DNA from: Psychrobacter sp. UBA5136
GTDB taxonomy: Bacteria; Pseudomonadota; Gammaproteobacteria; Pseudomonadales; Moraxellaceae
DNA: 64,000 nt
Direction: 5' to 3'
NCBI RefSeq assembly: GCF_002414005.1
Contig: NZ_DHYG01000053.1
Coordinates: 62,001-126,000 of the forward strand
Shown here: piece by piece, positions 18,125 through 26,321 of the stretch
Numbering within the stretch: the first letter of the stretch is position 1
Layout: every line of letters starts with the position of its first letter
The notes under the pieces: model-generated
Told to the model about the DNA's origin: nothing
Databases searched by the model: none
The model's input: the letters and a program-made list of their open reading frames with translations, nothing else
Made by a program: the position numbers and the translations under genes

Positions 18125-19063
18125 TTAACCTTTAAAGCCTTGTGGTAATTCTGGTGCTGGCAAGCGTTTCATGTCTGAGTCGACATTACCAAAACGCTCA
18201 TGACCGTTGTTCCAGTCGATGATAGATTGCTCAACCTCTTCTTTGTTGTCGGCGACAAAGTTCCACCACAGCAGCACTTGGTTATTTAATGGCTCACCGC
18301 CGATAAACATCACACGGGTGCCTTTTTTGGCAACTAGCTTGATGCTTTTATTATTGGCAACGTCGCTATCGTGGAAGCGGAACAATTGATCTTGCTCACA
18401 AATTTTGCCTTCAGACTCAATCTGTCCTTCTGTCACCAAGATACCATATTCAAAACCCGGTTCTAGGTTAAGCGTAACTTCACCATCCTCTAAAAAGTAA
18501 ACGTCGATACCGACCATTTTTGAGTACTGAATGGTTGGCGCTTCATAGCGCTTACCTGTGACGCTGTCATAGCTGCCCGTCGTCAATACCATCTCGACGT
18601 TATCTTCACGCCATGTCGGTAGCTCTGGATAATGGTGGAAACTGCATTCGATTTGTTGACCGGTCGGTAGCGCAATCCACAGTTGTACCATACTTAGACC
18701 ACGAGCGGCATCTACCGAACCACCGGTATCAGGAAAAACGCTCTGCTCTGTATGACTGATACCTTGGGTAAGGCCAGTACCTGCTGTCATGACGTTGACC
18801 TGGTTTTGGGTAATCACTTGCTTATTTCCCAAGCTGTCTTTGTGCAGTACTTCACCATTTAGCATCCAGCTAAAGGTTTGCAGGTTAGTGTGCGGATGAC
18901 GACCGACTTGCATACCGTTTTCATCTTCGCCAAATTCAGCAGGACCTGCATGGTCTAGAAAGCACCAAGCACCAATTGGCTGCTTACCTTTATTGGGTAA
19001 CAGACGAGCAATGGGAATGCCGCCCACATCTGCTAAACGCGGCTCTAGGGTTTCAATACTCAT
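18125..19063 (-). CDS. Pirin family protein (long form)
   Basis: A 312-residue bicupin. The N-terminal cupin has GAWCFLDHAGPAEF and VGRHPHTNLQTFSWML with GEVLHKDSLGN, supplying the His/Glu metal ligands; the second cupin follows from about residue 190. Pirins bind Fe(II)/Fe(III), and some act as quercetin dioxygenases or redox sensors. AAGAGG precedes the ATG. It lies 90 bases downstream of a second pirin gene on the same strand. Confidence 0.93.
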   Translation of the reverse strand: MSIETLEPRLADVGGIPIARLLPNKGKQPIGAWCFLDHAGPAEFGEDENGMQVGRHPHTNLQTFSWMLNGEVLHKDSLGNKQVITQNQVNVMTAGTGLTQGISHTEQSVFPDTGGSVDAARGLSMVQLWIALPTGQQIECSFHHYPELPTWREDNVEMVLTTGSYDSVTGKRYEAPTIQYSKMVGIDVYFLEDGEVTLNLEPGFEYGILVTEGQIESEGKICEQDQLFRFHDSDVANNKSIKLVAKKGTRVMFIGGEPLNNQVLLWWNFVADNKEEVEQSIIDWNNGHERFGNVDSDMKRLPAPELPQGFKG

Positions 19064-19153
19064 GATTTACCTCTTATGATGTAATATAGAATCTAGTGTG
19101 ACCAAAAGATAAGAATTAATGTCTATTATTTGGCATTAAAAGCTCATTTAGTA

Positions 19154-19867
19154 TCAAAAGCTCATAGGTACTTCCATGAGCAAAACTCTGGCCTCATCGA
19201 GGACATCCATCGTAAAGTTCTTAGTATCCCAAACACCTAGACCATCGCGGGTATCCAAAGTGTTACCGTTTATAACGACTTTACCGCTAATGACAAAAAT
19301 ATAGACACCATTGTTAGGATTTTTAAGCTGATACGTCTCTGTCACGCCTTTATCAAAATCACCCATACTGAACCATGCATCTTGATGAATCCACACGCCT
19401 GCATCATCGCTATTAGGCGATAAAATTTGGTTAAACGCATTTGGCTTCATCAGTTCATCCATACGGATTTGCTGATAACGAGGCTCAACGTTCATTTTGT
19501 TTGGGATGACCCAAATCTGTAAAAAACTCACCGCCTCATGATTATCGGCGTTCATTTCACTATGGGTGATACCCGTACCTGCCGACATGACTTGGATTTC
19601 ACCGGTTTCAATGATGCCATTATTACCGATGTTATCGCCGTGACCGAGCTTGCCTGATAAAGGAATACTGATAATTTCCATATCACGATGTGAATGTTTA
19701 CCAAAACCTTGACCTGCGATGACAAAATCATCATTAATGACACGTAGCGCACCAAAGCCCATACGTTCTGGATTATGATAATTGGCAAAACTAAAGGTAT
19801 GCTTGCTTTTTAACCAACCATGGTTGGCATCGCCACGAGAATCCGCTGCATGATAGATGGTTCTCAT
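19154..19867 (-). CDS. Pirin family protein (YhhW-like)
   Basis: A 237-residue bicupin of the shorter YhhW type: WLKSKHTFSFANYHNP, GFGKHSHRDMEIISIPL and HSEMNADNHEAVSFLQIW carry the metal-binding His and Glu. E. coli YhhW shows quercetinase activity in vitro; the natural substrate is unknown. TAAGGAT precedes the ATG. First gene of a probable two-pirin operon. A 23-bp box at 19964-19986, shared with the DoxX promoter, lies about 100 bases upstream. Confidence 0.93.
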   Translation of the reverse strand: MRTIYHAADSRGDANHGWLKSKHTFSFANYHNPERMGFGALRVINDDFVIAGQGFGKHSHRDMEIISIPLSGKLGHGDNIGNNGIIETGEIQVMSAGTGITHSEMNADNHEAVSFLQIWVIPNKMNVEPRYQQIRMDELMKPNAFNQILSPNSDDAGVWIHQDAWFSMGDFDKGVTETYQLKNPNNGVYIFVISGKVVINGNTLDTRDGLGVWDTKNFTMDVLDEARVLLMEVPMSF

Positions 19868-20191
19868 AATGTATCCTTAATTATTAGTAAGTTAAACGGC
19901 TTTAGAATTTGACATTCATTAACTCGTTTAAACAATGAAACTATTATAATTGTTGTCTACTAACAGATAAACAACGATATTCGCAATTGACTATTCTTAT
20001 TTTTAGAACAATGTCATCATAAAGGTAAGGTAATATATTTATAACAGAACCCTGTATACTCATAACAGTACAACTAGCTTGAGCTGTTACTATGGCCAAA
20101 GTTACGATAAAAGTGTCATGAAAAAAGTAACGCGAGCAGGTGTAAATTGAGTCCAGAAGATGTTAATCATACGATATAAGGAAATTTAACC
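19868..20191. other. Divergent spacer, pirin operon / GNAT gene
   Basis: Holds the 23-bp shared box at 19964-19986 with an adjoining similar tract to about 20015, and the ribosome site AAGGAAA of the plus-strand gene. Nothing else is identified. Confidence 0.6.
19964..19986 (-). promoter_or_regulatory. Shared upstream box, pirin copy
   Basis: This 23-base segment matches 22016-22038 at 20 of 23 positions and lies at a similar distance (about 100 bases) from a minus-strand start codon. Similarity continues rightwards through TTCT and TTTTAGA. Probable operator of a common regulator; the LysR protein at 23078 is one candidate. Confidence 0.6.
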
Positions 20192-20542
20192 ATGTCAGAT
20201 ATGGCAAAGACAGATATGAAAAATAAACAACCATTACATTATGAAGTCATTAATAATACCGAGAAAAAGCGTTTTGAGATTCATATCGATGACAAAATCG
20301 CTTTAGAGGATTATGAATTTTTCACCACGAGTGCCGGCGAAAAAGGTATTGAATACAAACATACCGAAGTGCCAGCAGAGTTAGGTGGCCAAGGTATTGC
20401 AGGGTATCTGGTCAAATATATTTTGGATGATGCAGCGGCGAAAAACCTGCGGGTGAAACCAACTTGTTCTTATGTAAAGTCTTATATTGACAAGCATCTA
20501 GGGTACCAAGACAATTCAGTATTTCATAACGCTACGCCTTAA
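20192..20542 (+). CDS. Small GNAT-fold acetyltransferase (NATD1/YjdJ-like)
   Basis: A 116-residue COG2388-type protein. The conserved core runs from RFEIHIDDKIALEDYEF through TEVPAELGGQGIAGYL, the short acetyl-CoA pyrophosphate loop of these minimal GNAT proteins, to PTCSYVKSYIDKH. Substrate is unknown. TAAGGAAA precedes the ATG. It is divergent from the pirin operon and ends in a clear terminator. Confidence 0.88.
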   Translation: MSDMAKTDMKNKQPLHYEVINNTEKKRFEIHIDDKIALEDYEFFTTSAGEKGIEYKHTEVPAELGGQGIAGYLVKYILDDAAAKNLRVKPTCSYVKSYIDKHLGYQDNSVFHNATP

Positions 20543-20581
20543 ATAGCGATACATAAGTGCTTAACCAGCAAGCAAAAAAAT

Positions 20582-20603
20582 GCCCTATCCATAAAGCTAG
20601 GGC
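20582..20603. terminator. Terminator between the GNAT and DUF1275 genes
   Basis: GCCCTA / TAGGGC arms with a ten-base loop, A7 at left and T6 at right, between convergent genes. Confidence 0.8.
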
Positions 20604-20652
20604 GTTTTTTATTGGCAATGGTTTAGGTGAGATTTATTATTGGTAGTATTCC

Positions 20653-21390
20653 TTAAGCGATATGCGCTAAGACTTCTTTATCGCGTGCCATCACTGATAA
20701 ATACAGCACCGGCAATACAAACAAACCTACGGCCCAAAAACTCAGCTGCATATATAGCAAAGCACTTACTAACGCGCCAACTAAAAAGCTAAACACCAAT
20801 ACCGAGCTGTGGGCCAATTTTTTGCCATTATCGGCGTTTCGGTTAAGGAGATAATCAGTCAAATTGATACCCAGTTGGGTGGTATTTCCAGTCATCAATA
20901 CCGTCGGGCTCATGTGTTTAATCACTGTCTTGCTAGCGGTATTACGAATCGCTAGCGCAATCAAACCTAATCTACCTGTGATTGCCACGGTGATATCGCC
21001 GGCATCAACAAACGGCTGGTAATAAAGACCAGCCACCATAAACGCGGTCAAAAAAGCCGCTTCTGCTAAAAATAAATGGCTTAAGGTCAGTTGTTTATTT
21101 TTACTGCGGTCAATAAATATCTTGGTGACCATAACCGTTAAAATAAATAGCGGCAAAGCAGCAAGTTTAATCCATAGACCCGCTTCACCTTTTACCAAGC
21201 CACTACCCGCCATCACCAAGTTACCCGTGACATGGGCAGTAAAGAACCCAAACAAGGTGATAAAACCAATGGTATCAATCGCGCCGCCGACCACTGTTAA
21301 AAGTACGGGCGTTTGATGACGTTGCCAGAAGCTTGGCAGCTTGGCAGTCTCTGTAGAGATAGGATTAGGCACGCGACGACTGCCCTGCAA
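20653..21390 (-). CDS. DUF1275 (YoaK family) membrane protein
   Basis: About 240 residues with six predicted helices and the DUF1275 signature VVGGAIDTIGFITLFGFFTAHVTGN-like stretch near the N-terminus. The function of the family is unsettled. The ORF opens at TTG 21390, and a GTG at 21372 (VPNPIS) is another candidate; neither has its own ribosome site. The 5' end overlaps, in another reading frame, a 30-codon remnant of an FMN reductase gene that does have one. Translation may be coupled to that short frame. Coordinates of the start are uncertain. Confidence 0.82.
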   Translation of the reverse strand: MQGSRRVPNPISTETAKLPSFWQRHQTPVLLTVVGGAIDTIGFITLFGFFTAHVTGNLVMAGSGLVKGEAGLWIKLAALPLFILTVMVTKIFIDRSKNKQLTLSHLFLAEAAFLTAFMVAGLYYQPFVDAGDITVAITGRLGLIALAIRNTASKTVIKHMSPTVLMTGNTTQLGINLTDYLLNRNADNGKKLAHSSVLVFSFLVGALVSALLYMQLSFWAVGLFVLPVLYLSVMARDKEVLAHIA

Positions 21391-21457
21391 ATTTACGATT
21401 GATGGATTCTTTTCGCAAACTACCGATAATTAATACGATGTTTATGGATGCGCTCAT
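21365..21457 (-). pseudogene. 5' remnant of an NADPH-dependent FMN reductase gene
   Basis: From the ATG at 21457-21455, preceded by GGAGCACCT, a 30-residue peptide begins MSASINIVLIIGSLRKESIN, then RKFAGQ, and stops at TAA 21367-21365. VLIIGSLRKxSxN is the FMN-phosphate loop signature of the NADPH-dependent FMN reductase family (YieF/ChrR-like), whose members are normally about 180 residues. The reading frame differs from DUF1275 (offset 67 bases). It lies 53 bases after doxX. I infer a deletion that removed the rest of the gene and joined its start to the DUF1275 gene. Confidence 0.75.
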
Positions 21458-21510
21458 AGGTGCTCCTTGATTATAATTATAAGATGATATTGTCTAAACC
21501 ATTTACTCTA

Positions 21511-21903
21511 CTAGATTCTGTGCGTATGACTGTTATCAATTGAATATGCGCCTGGTCCATGAGTAAAAATCATCAAGAAACCGCCTGCCATGGCAATGTT
21601 TTTCATAAACGGGTTCATTTGCGATTCATCAATCCAAAATTGATGGAAAAGTAGCGCCGACACAATGCTAAAACCAGCCATTAGAATCGCCACCAAGCGC
21701 GCTTTGAAGCCTAATAAAATTGCAATACCGCCAAGCAGCTCAACAGCAATGACCAAAGGCAATAGCATACCCGGTACGCCCATCGATTCCATATAACCTT
21801 GGGTGGCCGCGTAGCCAGTAATTTTGGTAAAGCCAGAAAAGATAAAGATCATCGATAACAATAAGCGACCAATTGGGGCGCTCAGCTCTTGCAGCTTATC
21901 CAT
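21511..21903 (-). CDS. DoxX family membrane protein
   Basis: A 130-residue four-helix membrane protein: IGRLLLSMIFIFSGFTKITG, AVELLGGIAILLGFKARLVA and MNPFMKNIAMAGGFLMIF are typical of DoxX/YphA-type proteins. These often sit beside FMN reductases and pirins; here the neighbour is a decayed FMN reductase start. TTGGAG precedes the ATG. The shared 23-bp box lies upstream at 22016-22038. Confidence 0.9.
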   Translation of the reverse strand: MDKLQELSAPIGRLLLSMIFIFSGFTKITGYAATQGYMESMGVPGMLLPLVIAVELLGGIAILLGFKARLVAILMAGFSIVSALLFHQFWIDESQMNPFMKNIAMAGGFLMIFTHGPGAYSIDNSHTHRI

Positions 21904-22308
21904 AAGTATTCTCCAATAACATAAAAGTCATCATTATAAAAATTTTACCCAAAAGACTTTTGTTCGATTAAATGATGGCATTATTGTAGTCGTTATTGTA
22001 GTCGTTGCTTAATAGCAGATAAACCAAGATAATCGCAAATATAAGTTCTCTTTTAGAGAACAGTCAAATAGTAATTCTACTGGTACAATATTAAAAACGA
22101 CAATAGTGTTACGTGCTATTTATGCTCACTATTAAGACAGTTAGCATTTTAGCCATACTATTAGACGCTAGAGATAAGCGCCACAGAAAGAAACATTTTT
22201 CGATGCCATTTAGCGTTTAATATCCTAATTTTTTGCTACACTCATCATGTTGTTATGTAAGACATACTTAACGCTAGCTTCTACTTACTCACCTAAAAAG
22301 GATGATTT
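21904..22308. other. Divergent spacer, doxX / yceI
   Basis: Contains the 23-bp shared box at 22016-22038, preceded by a doubled ATTGTAGTCGTT (about 21983-22006), and the AAAGGATG ribosome site of the yceI-like gene. TTCTCTTTTAGAGAA just right of the box is itself a 15-base palindrome. Confidence 0.6.
22016..22038 (-). promoter_or_regulatory. Shared upstream box, doxX copy
   Basis: Second copy of the box found at 19964-19986 (20 of 23 identical), 113 bases upstream of the doxX start and in the same orientation relative to the gene. A TTCTC-N5-GAGAA palindrome adjoins it on the right. Confidence 0.6.
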
Positions 22309-22920
22309 ATGATCACTATAAATTCTATTAAAAAAACAAACCGCGCAATTACTTTTGCTGCTATCGGTATGCTTGGTTTGCTTAGCACACTAGGTCACGC
22401 TGCGACTTATGAGCTTGATTCCAAACATACCGCCGTACGTTTCTTCGTCGATCACTTTGGTACCACGACCAACGCTGGCGGCTTTTATAATCTATCGGGT
22501 ACGCTTGAGTACGCGCCTAAAGAGAAAAAAGGCTTTGTCGGTATTACCATCCCGATGGGCAGCTTGAGCACAGGTATTAAAGCGTTTGATGGTCACCTTA
22601 AATCTGCCGATTTCTTCAATGTAAAAGAACACCCAACCGCTTATTTTAAATCGACTAAGTGGGAATTTGACGGCGATAAAGTCAAAGCGGTCAAAGGCGA
22701 TTTAACGCTGCTAGGTCAGACGCATCCAATCACTTTAACGGCCACTAAATTTAACTGTTATGACAGTCCTTTATTAAAAGCTGAAGCGTGCGGTGGTGAT
22801 TTTGAAACCACGATAGATAGAACCAAATGGGGTATCAATACCTTTACCGATGGCGGTATGATGAAAGACATTAAACTGGTCGTTCAAGTAGAAGGCAGTA
22901 AAAAAGCCGATCTTAAATAA
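22309..22920 (+). CDS. YceI family periplasmic protein
   Basis: A 203-residue lipocalin-like YceI protein. A signal peptide ends at GHA (about residue 31). The mature part starts ATYELDSKHTAVRFFVDHFG and contains the barrel strands DFFNVKEHPTAYFKSTKWEF and GDLTLLGQTHPITL. YceI proteins bind polyisoprenoid-type lipids and are induced by alkaline or osmotic stress. AAAGGATG precedes the ATG. Its own terminator follows. Confidence 0.93.
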   Translation: MITINSIKKTNRAITFAAIGMLGLLSTLGHAATYELDSKHTAVRFFVDHFGTTTNAGGFYNLSGTLEYAPKEKKGFVGITIPMGSLSTGIKAFDGHLKSADFFNVKEHPTAYFKSTKWEFDGDKVKAVKGDLTLLGQTHPITLTATKFNCYDSPLLKAEACGGDFETTIDRTKWGINTFTDGGMMKDIKLVVQVEGSKKADLK

Positions 22921-22987
22921 GACGGCTTGACGACTTTAAACCGTATTTTATACGGAACACAGTCTAAACTATTTGGCGTTATTGATA

Positions 22988-23016
22988 AAAAGACTGGGTT
23001 TTTAACTCGGTCTTTT
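22988..23016 (+). terminator. Terminator after the yceI-like gene
   Basis: Thirteen-base arms (22988-23000, 23004-23016) pairing with two G-U wobbles around a three-base loop, flanked by A and T runs. Confidence 0.8.
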
Positions 23017-23077
23017 ATTTTTTATATGATTAACCGCTAAATAATAACAGCCAAATAACAGTAAGGAGGTAGCTAAG

Positions 23078-23983
23078 ATGGGACAACTAGAAGATATGGC
23101 GATGTTTGTGCGTATAGTCGAAGCGGGTAGCATTACCAAGGCCGCCGAGCAACTTAATATTGCTAAATCAGCAGTAAGCCGCCGACTCAAGGATTTAGAG
23201 ACGCGTTTGGGCAGTCAACTGATTAGCCGTACCACGCGCCAATCAAACTTAACCCAAGCTGGCGAGCAATATTACCAAAAGGTGAGTAATATCCTCAGCG
23301 AAGTGGATGCGCTAAACGAGGAAACCAGTGGCGCGCCGACGCGTATCGAGGGCACCTTAAAAATGACTGCGCCTTTGTCATTTGGCTTGATGCACTTAAA
23401 CGATGTCATCGATGAATATGCCAATCAGCATCCTAATCTGAACTTTGAATTAAACTTTTCCGACCGCCATACCGATCTGGTCGAAGAAGGCTTTGAATTA
23501 GCGATTCGGATTAGAGAGCTGCAAGATTCAAGTTATCAAGCCAAACGTCTGGCGCTGATTCGTTATACCTTATGTGCCAGTCCTGAATATCTGACTAGAA
23601 TGGGCACACCAAAAACCATAGAAGATTTGGCCAAGCATGCGTTTTTACAATACGGTCTGAGTAAATCTAGCACGATAGAGCTGATAGACGAGCAAGGCAA
23701 AAAACATCAAGTCGCTATCAATTCAAAAATAAAAGTCAATAACGGCGATTTTTTGCGCGATATGGCGGTAAAGGGACACGGTATTGCTTTTTTACCCAAT
23801 TTTATCACTTATAACACCCTAGCCAGTGGTGAGCTTGTCCCCATTATGCAGCAGTATCAACTGCCTACTTTAAACGCTTATGCGGTCTACCCGAAAAATC
23901 GCTTTTTGTCGCAGCGCTGTCGCTATCTCATTGATTTTATTGCCGAGCGTTTTGGTGATAATCCTTACTGGGATGACTTCTAA
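23078..23983 (+). CDS. LysR family transcriptional regulator
   Basis: A 301-residue LysR protein of the AaeR/DsdC-like subgroup: helix-turn-helix in residues 20-40 (GSITKAAEQLNIAKSAVSRR), linker helix, and substrate-binding domain from about residue 90. A strong AAGGAGG precedes the ATG. It stands between the yceI and MBL genes. Given the two shared boxes at the pirin and doxX promoters, I suggest it regulates them, but this is inference by proximity. Confidence 0.92.
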   Translation: MGQLEDMAMFVRIVEAGSITKAAEQLNIAKSAVSRRLKDLETRLGSQLISRTTRQSNLTQAGEQYYQKVSNILSEVDALNEETSGAPTRIEGTLKMTAPLSFGLMHLNDVIDEYANQHPNLNFELNFSDRHTDLVEEGFELAIRIRELQDSSYQAKRLALIRYTLCASPEYLTRMGTPKTIEDLAKHAFLQYGLSKSSTIELIDEQGKKHQVAINSKIKVNNGDFLRDMAVKGHGIAFLPNFITYNTLASGELVPIMQQYQLPTLNAYAVYPKNRFLSQRCRYLIDFIAERFGDNPYWDDF

Positions 23984-24089
23984 TGCGCCTAATTTAAGAC
24001 ACTGAACAGTTTTCTAAAGTTGCTATAAATGTTAAAACAATACTGCTAGTCTTATCTTAATATATCCATCAGTCATAAGGAGATGCAAT

Positions 24090-24392
24090 ATGGATCTAAC
24101 ATCGCTTGGCATGAAAGCCATTCACGACTTTGATGACGTGCGCCAAAGTCCGTTACCACAAGAGCGCCTAAAAGCCGCGCGCAGGCAAGCAAATGCTTTT
24201 AGAGAGCGCTTTATGGATGAAGCGCCAGTACAGTTTTATCAAAGTGCTGACATGGTGCGCGTGCCCTTCCCCACTTGGTACGCCTATAGCGGCGTCTATA
24301 CCCAAAGCGCTTATAAATTCCCCTACCTTCATATCCTAAACCGCCTATTTATCGTGCAGTATCATGACTTTTCAGGCGAATTAAAAACCTTG
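24090..24392 (+). pseudogene. MBL-fold hydrolase gene, 5' part (interrupted by IS)
   Basis: The first 101 codons of a metallo-hydrolase gene, with AAGGAG seven bases before the ATG, ending ELKTL at the insertion point. The reading frame resumes exactly at 25464 once the insertion sequence and one 8-bp target copy are removed. The joined protein would be 386 residues. This part lacks the metal-binding motif, so it is inactive alone. Translation enters the element and ends within it after 154 codons. Confidence 0.9.
24385..24392. repeat. Target-site duplication, left copy
   Basis: AAACCTTG directly left of the insertion sequence; the same eight bases occur at 25456-25463. Confidence 0.92.
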
Positions 24393-24416
24393 GGTGTAAT
24401 GGACATTATTCATGCT
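24393..24416 (+). repeat. IS left inverted repeat
   Basis: 24-base terminal repeat matching the reverse complement of 25432-25455 at 22 positions. Confidence 0.92.
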
Positions 24417-24467
24417 GTCGTAGGGACTAACGCTATATACTGTCTATATTTGCAAGGAATCAACGCC

Positions 24468-25393
24468 ATGAATCAAAAAACTGCCCTTTTTGTCGTGATA
24501 AACACACCAAGAAGAACGGACGTAAGCTTGGCAAACAGCAGTATCAATGCCTAGCTTGCAGACGGCAGTTTTTAGGTGGCACAAGACTCAATAACCAAAC
24601 CCTTTGGACGGAATACACTCAGGGAAAACAGACCTACCAACAGCTGGCTAATAAATATAACTGTAGTCTCAAGACCATTCAAAGACGCTTAGATAAAGTC
24701 AGTACCCAGTATCAGATTAAGCGACCAATGACTGCTAATATCATCATGGATACCACTTACTTTGGTCGCAAGTTTGGTTTAATGGTCTTTATGGACAATA
24801 CCACTAAAGCCGTTCTTTATTACGCGATAGTGAGTCATGAAACCAACAGCGCCTACAAACAAGGAATTGATCATCTAGCAACGCTGGGCGTTGATATACA
24901 AAGCATTACCCGTGATGGTAGACGAGGACTGCGTACGTTATTCACCCGTATCCCTTGCCAGATGTGCCAGTTTCATCAGGTGCAAATAGTGACTCGCTAT
25001 CTCACTCGTCGACCTAAGAACATCGCCAGTATCGAGCTTAGACGGCTCACTTTAAACTTAACACAGTTTAAGAAAGCTGACTTCATAGAGCGTTTAGATC
25101 AGTGGCATTTAACCCATGAAGACTATCTGAATGAGCGTAGTACCAATGACGATAACAGTAGAACATGGTACACGCACAAACGTCTTAGAAGTGCTTATCG
25201 TAGCCTCAGAACCAATAGCGATTGGTTATTCACTTATCAAGAATATGGGCATTTAGATATACCAAACACCACCAACTCTCTTGAAGGATTATTCAGTGAG
25301 TTAAAGCGACAATTACACAGTCATCATGGCTTAAATGAGCAGCGTAAGTTACGGTTTATTAAAGACTTCCTACTATCAAAGTCACTCAAATAG
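24468..25393 (+). pseudogene. DDE transposase with zinc ribbon, frame broken at an A6 run
   Basis: AAGGA (24454) and ATG (24468) give a good start, but the protein frame is one base behind: after ATG AAT CAA AAA the reading must slip -1 within six A (24475-24480) to enter the long open frame that ends at 25393 (about 308 residues). That frame encodes a zinc ribbon (NCPFCRDKH, YQCLACRRQF), a helix-turn-helix, then the catalytic residues: Asp in NIIMDTTYF, Asp in ITRDGRRGL, the CQFH motif and Glu in NTTNSLEGLFSELK. The C-x2-H between second Asp and Glu is typical of IS256/MULE transposases. Either a -1 base loss has killed it or slippage restores it. Confidence 0.85.
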
Positions 25394-25411
25394 CATGAAT
25401 TATGTCCATTA
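25392..25411. repeat. Internal copy of the IS right end
   Basis: Twenty bases identical but for one to the terminal repeat at 25432-25451, in direct orientation, 40 bases inside the end and overlapping the transposase stop codon. Confidence 0.85.
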
Positions 25412-25431
25412 GCGACTACCTTCTACTTTTT

Positions 25432-25455
25432 AGCATGAATTTTGTCCATTACACC
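25432..25455 (-). repeat. IS right inverted repeat
   Basis: Reverse complement matches the left end except at two positions in the central ATTA/AAAA tract. Confidence 0.92.
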
Positions 25456-25463
25456 AAACCTTG
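25456..25463. repeat. Target-site duplication, right copy
   Basis: AAACCTTG, identical to 24385-24392. Confidence 0.92.
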
Positions 25464-26321
25464 TTATTCTCTCCTTCCGATATCGAAGCGGATCGTGAGA
25501 CGCCATTTTTTAAACGCTTGACCGACAAAATGCCAAGTTGGTCGCCGCTTGAAAGTGTCGTTGCGCCTATCATCCGCGATGTGGCTGGCGCCTTAGCCGA
25601 AGTCGGTTTGTCCCCAGAAGATGTTGATTATATTAGCTATGACCATTTGCATACCCAAGATGTCCGTGGCTGGCTTGGCACTAAAAATCTAGGTGCAAAA
25701 GATACACCTGCTTATTTCCCTAACGCCAAGTTGTTGGTTCACGAGCAAGAATGGCTAAGCACCACTTCTTTATTACCCGTGCAAGCAGATTGGTATTGCC
25801 CAAATGGCATCGCAGGTATCGATCCTGACAAAGTGATTAAGTTCACGGGTAGTATCCAATTGGGCGAAGGCGTTGCGCTCGTGCATACCCCCGGCCATAC
25901 AGAGGGCAATCATTCATTGGTCGCCCGCGTGCCAGATGGCATCAGAGTGACTTCAGAAAATGGCGTCGGCGCCGATGCTTATGCGCCCATGAATTCGACA
26001 GTAAATGCTATCCACCGCTATGCTAAGCAGACGGGCGTAGAAGTAATTTTAAATGGCAATACCCTAGAAGGCAGTAACGAGCAATATATCTCAATGGTCA
26101 TTGAAAAAACCATCGCTGGCCCCTCTAACAACCCTGACTTTCCGAACTGCGCTTCAAGTAGTGAAGCAACGCCTTATTGGTTGTTTCCGGGGCATAAAGT
26201 CAGCCACCTGATTGGCGAGGCAAAGTTTGGGCATTTACAGAAAAAGACGGCAAAACAGCCGAGCTCAATAGAACAAACCAACTTGGTAAAAGACAGCTCA
26301 TTGCAAAAGGAAAGCGCGTGA
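25464..26321 (+). pseudogene. MBL-fold hydrolase gene, 3' part
   Basis: Codons 102-386 of the interrupted gene, beginning LFSPSDIEADRE. It holds the metal-binding region SYDHLHTQDVRGW (His-x-His with Asp), and a later VHTPGHTEGNHSL with the next metal His. The family (MBL-fold hydrolases of the lactonase/hydrolase type) acts on unknown substrates here. Expression of this part could only start at non-ATG codons such as TTG 25461, with no ribosome site. It overlaps the following SDR start by one base, so the insertion should also be polar on that gene. Confidence 0.9.

Larger units (their letters stand above)
24393..25455 (+). mobile_element. Insertion sequence, 1063 bp, IS256-superfamily-like
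   Basis: Bounded by 24-bp inverted repeats GGTGTAATGGACATTATTCA(TGCT) at 24393-24416 and its near-perfect complement at 25432-25455, differing at two positions. An 8-bp direct repeat (AAACCTTG) flanks it, the duplication size typical of IS256-type elements. It carries one transposase gene. The right end has a second, internal copy of most of the inverted repeat at 25392-25411. The element is complete at the sequence level and the target is unscarred, which suggests a recent insertion. Confidence 0.93.

Noticed and set aside
22040..22068. TTCTCTTTTAGAGAA palindrome as an independent operator or terminator
   Set aside because: It adjoins the shared 23-bp box and has no T run; treated as part of that regulatory region, as the pirin copy keeps only half of it.
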